DNA of 6,977 nt from Anaerolineaceae bacterium. Its GTDB lineage: Bacteria; Chloroflexota; Anaerolineae; Anaerolineales; Anaerolineaceae. The notes below the pieces were generated by a model, which was given only the letters and a program-made list of their open reading frames with translations, was not told the origin of the DNA and did not search any database. The DNA lies in NCBI GenBank assembly GCA_003448875.1, contig DLXG01000240.1:1-6977 (forward strand), given 5' to 3'. Of this stretch, positions 5,797 to 6,977 are shown piece by piece (positions within the stretch are counted from its first letter, which is position 1; every line of letters begins with the position of its first letter). A program made the position numbers and the translations under genes.

Positions 5797-6977
5797 ATGA
5801 AATACTATCGCTCACATGTCTTGGTTTGTGTAGATCCAGAGTGTCTTCAAAAAGGCGCACATGAACTGGTGGACGCCTTGCAGGATGAACTGGTCGCCAC
5901 TGGTTTAATTGACGAAGTTCAGGTGCTGGAAACATCCCGCATTGGCGGATGCAGTCTCGGCCCTGAAATGATGGTGTACCCGGAGGGTGTCCATTACGTT
6001 GGGGTTACACCCGATGATGTTCCCTATCTGGTGGAGGAGCATTTCCTCAAAGGCCGTGTGGTCAATAAATTCCAGATGCCCACCACCAAAGTGGTGGATG
6101 AAGAACTGGGTGCCCCAACCCAAAAGGAAGTCCGTATAGTTTTACGCAATTGCGGAAAAATTGATCCGGAAAATATCGAAGACTACATCGCCGAAGACGG
6201 CTATCAGGCGCTTGCCAAAGTCCTGACCGAAATGACACCCGAAGAAGTGATTGACACCGTCCTCAGATCCGGTCTGCGCGGGCGTGGTGGAGCGGGTTTC
6301 CCCACCGGTAAAAAATGGCAGTTCACCCGCCAGGCCCCCGGCGATGTCAAATACGTGGTGTGCAACGCCGATGAAGGCGACCCCGGCGCGTTTATGAACC
6401 GCCGTGTTCTCGAAGGCGATCCCCATTCCGTCATTGAAGGGATGATCATCGCGGCTTATGCCATCGGTGCCCATCAGGGATACATTTACTGCCGGGCAGA
6501 ATATCCGGTTGCCGTTTCAACGTTGAATATCGCCATCCAGCAGGCACGCAATCTCGGCTTGCTTGGCAAAGATATTCTTGGCAGCGGCTTTGATTTTGAC
6601 CTGGAAGTTCGCATGGGCGCAGGAGCGTTTGTTTGCGGTGAGGAAACCGCATTGATCGCTTCTATTGAAGGCCGACGAGGTGAGCCTCGTCCGCGCCCGC
6701 CCTTCCCCGCTGTGCAGGGGTTGTGGAACAAACCTACCAATGTCAACAATGTCGAAACTTACGCAAACATTCCGCAAATCATCCTCAAAGGCCCGGAATG
6801 GTACGCCAGTTACGGCACCGAAAAAAGCAAAGGCACGAAAACTTTTGCCTTGGCAGGTGATCTGAATCACACGGGCTTGATTGAAGTACCTCTGGGAATC
6901 TCGCTGCGCGAAATTATCTACGACGTTGGCGGCGGTATTAAAGATGGCAAAGCCTTCAAGGCTGTCCAGATTGGCGG
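5797..6977 (+). CDS. hydB: NADH-linked hydrogenase subunit HydB (NuoF-like flavoprotein), 3' end cut by window
   Basis: 393 codons are visible, open to the right edge. Residues 1-89: thioredoxin-like [2Fe-2S] module with C11-x4-C16 (VCVDPEC) and C52, ending YPEGVHYVGVTPDDVP; the expected third ligand is Arg48 (see findings). From about 110 the NuoF core begins: NADH/FMN glycine-rich loop GLRGRGGAGFPTGKKW (159-174), NADEGDPGAFMNRRVLEGDP (190-209), YIYCRAEYP, then GAGAFVCGEETALIASIEG and the segment through NKPTNVNNVET, and the start of an SLBB domain (from about 346). The DPGAFMNR..LEGDPH wording and the fused N-terminal ferredoxin module favour HydB of NAD-dependent or bifurcating hydrogenases over complex I NuoF. 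The FMN/NADH subunit exchanges hydride with NAD+. The C-terminal [4Fe-4S] region and any ferredoxin tail lie outside. AAGG 9 nt upstream supports ATG 5797. hydA is expected next. Confidence 0.92.
   Translation, partial: MKYYRSHVLVCVDPECLQKGAHELVDALQDELVATGLIDEVQVLETSRIGGCSLGPEMMVYPEGVHYVGVTPDDVPYLVEEHFLKGRVVNKFQMPTTKVVDEELGAPTQKEVRIVLRNCGKIDPENIEDYIAEDGYQALAKVLTEMTPEEVIDTVLRSGLRGRGGAGFPTGKKWQFTRQAPGDVKYVVCNADEGDPGAFMNRRVLEGDPHSVIEGMIIAAYAIGAHQGYIYCRAEYPVAVSTLNIAIQQARNLGLLGKDILGSGFDFDLEVRMGAGAFVCGEETALIASIEGRRGEPRPRPPFPAVQGLWNKPTNVNNVETYANIPQIILKGPEWYASYGTEKSKGTKTFALAGDLNHTGLIEVPLGISLREIIYDVGGGIKDGKAFKAVQIG

Noticed and set aside
6142..6474. Minus-strand open frame of 110 codons
   Set aside because: Lies wholly inside hydB, antisense to conserved NADH/FMN motifs, with no recognisable domain.
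1..6977. CRISPR arrays, insertion sequences, integrase or phage genes
   Set aside because: No repeated spacer pattern, transposase or terminal inverted repeats were seen; apart from short gaps the window is filled with metabolic and regulatory genes. The tRNA has no integrase beside it within the window.

Overview
The window holds the end of a hisS–tRNA-His unit on the minus strand. Facing away from it on the plus strand is a run of eight genes that looks like the regulatory and electron-transfer part of an NAD(H)-linked, probably electron-bifurcating, [FeFe]-hydrogenase locus. The eighth gene is cut by the right edge, and the expected catalytic gene (hydA) lies outside. Gene content and protein style suggest an anaerobic, fermentative bacterium. 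My best guess is a Chloroflexota (Anaerolineae-like) genome; Thermotogae and Clostridia carry similar loci. This is inferred from protein character and not from a search.

Layout. 1-72 (minus): tRNA-His(GUG). 108-1379 (minus): hisS. 1380-1595: divergent intergenic region with a good promoter for hisS and a weaker candidate, plus a small inverted repeat, facing right. 1596-4131 (plus): a tight set of four genes: a DRTGG protein, a protein with paired CBS domains and a GHKL-type ATPase, a second DRTGG protein, and a PHP-family phosphoesterase. 4132-4272: an AT-rich gap with several short dyads, one of which closely matches the Rex redox-repressor box. 4273-6977 (plus): hydC (NuoE-like, [2Fe-2S]), a small GHKL ATPase, a thioredoxin-like [2Fe-2S] ferredoxin, and the first 393 codons of hydB (NuoF-like NADH/FMN subunit).

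How it fits together. HydC and HydB would form the NAD(H)-oxidising or -reducing side of a soluble complex, passing electrons through FMN and Fe-S clusters to a hydrogenase subunit. The DRTGG, CBS-ATPase, PHP and small ATPase genes are not structural parts of that enzyme. Such genes recur near [FeFe]-hydrogenase genes, and to my knowledge their role is unsettled. They look like a nucleotide-sensing control module (CBS domains for adenine nucleotides, two GHKL ATPases with no phospho-acceptor domain, a PHP metal hydrolase), which is the most interesting part of the window. The candidate Rex box between the two blocks would tie the structural genes to the NADH/NAD+ ratio. A further oddity is that the N-terminal [2Fe-2S] module of HydB has Arg where the third cysteine ligand is expected.
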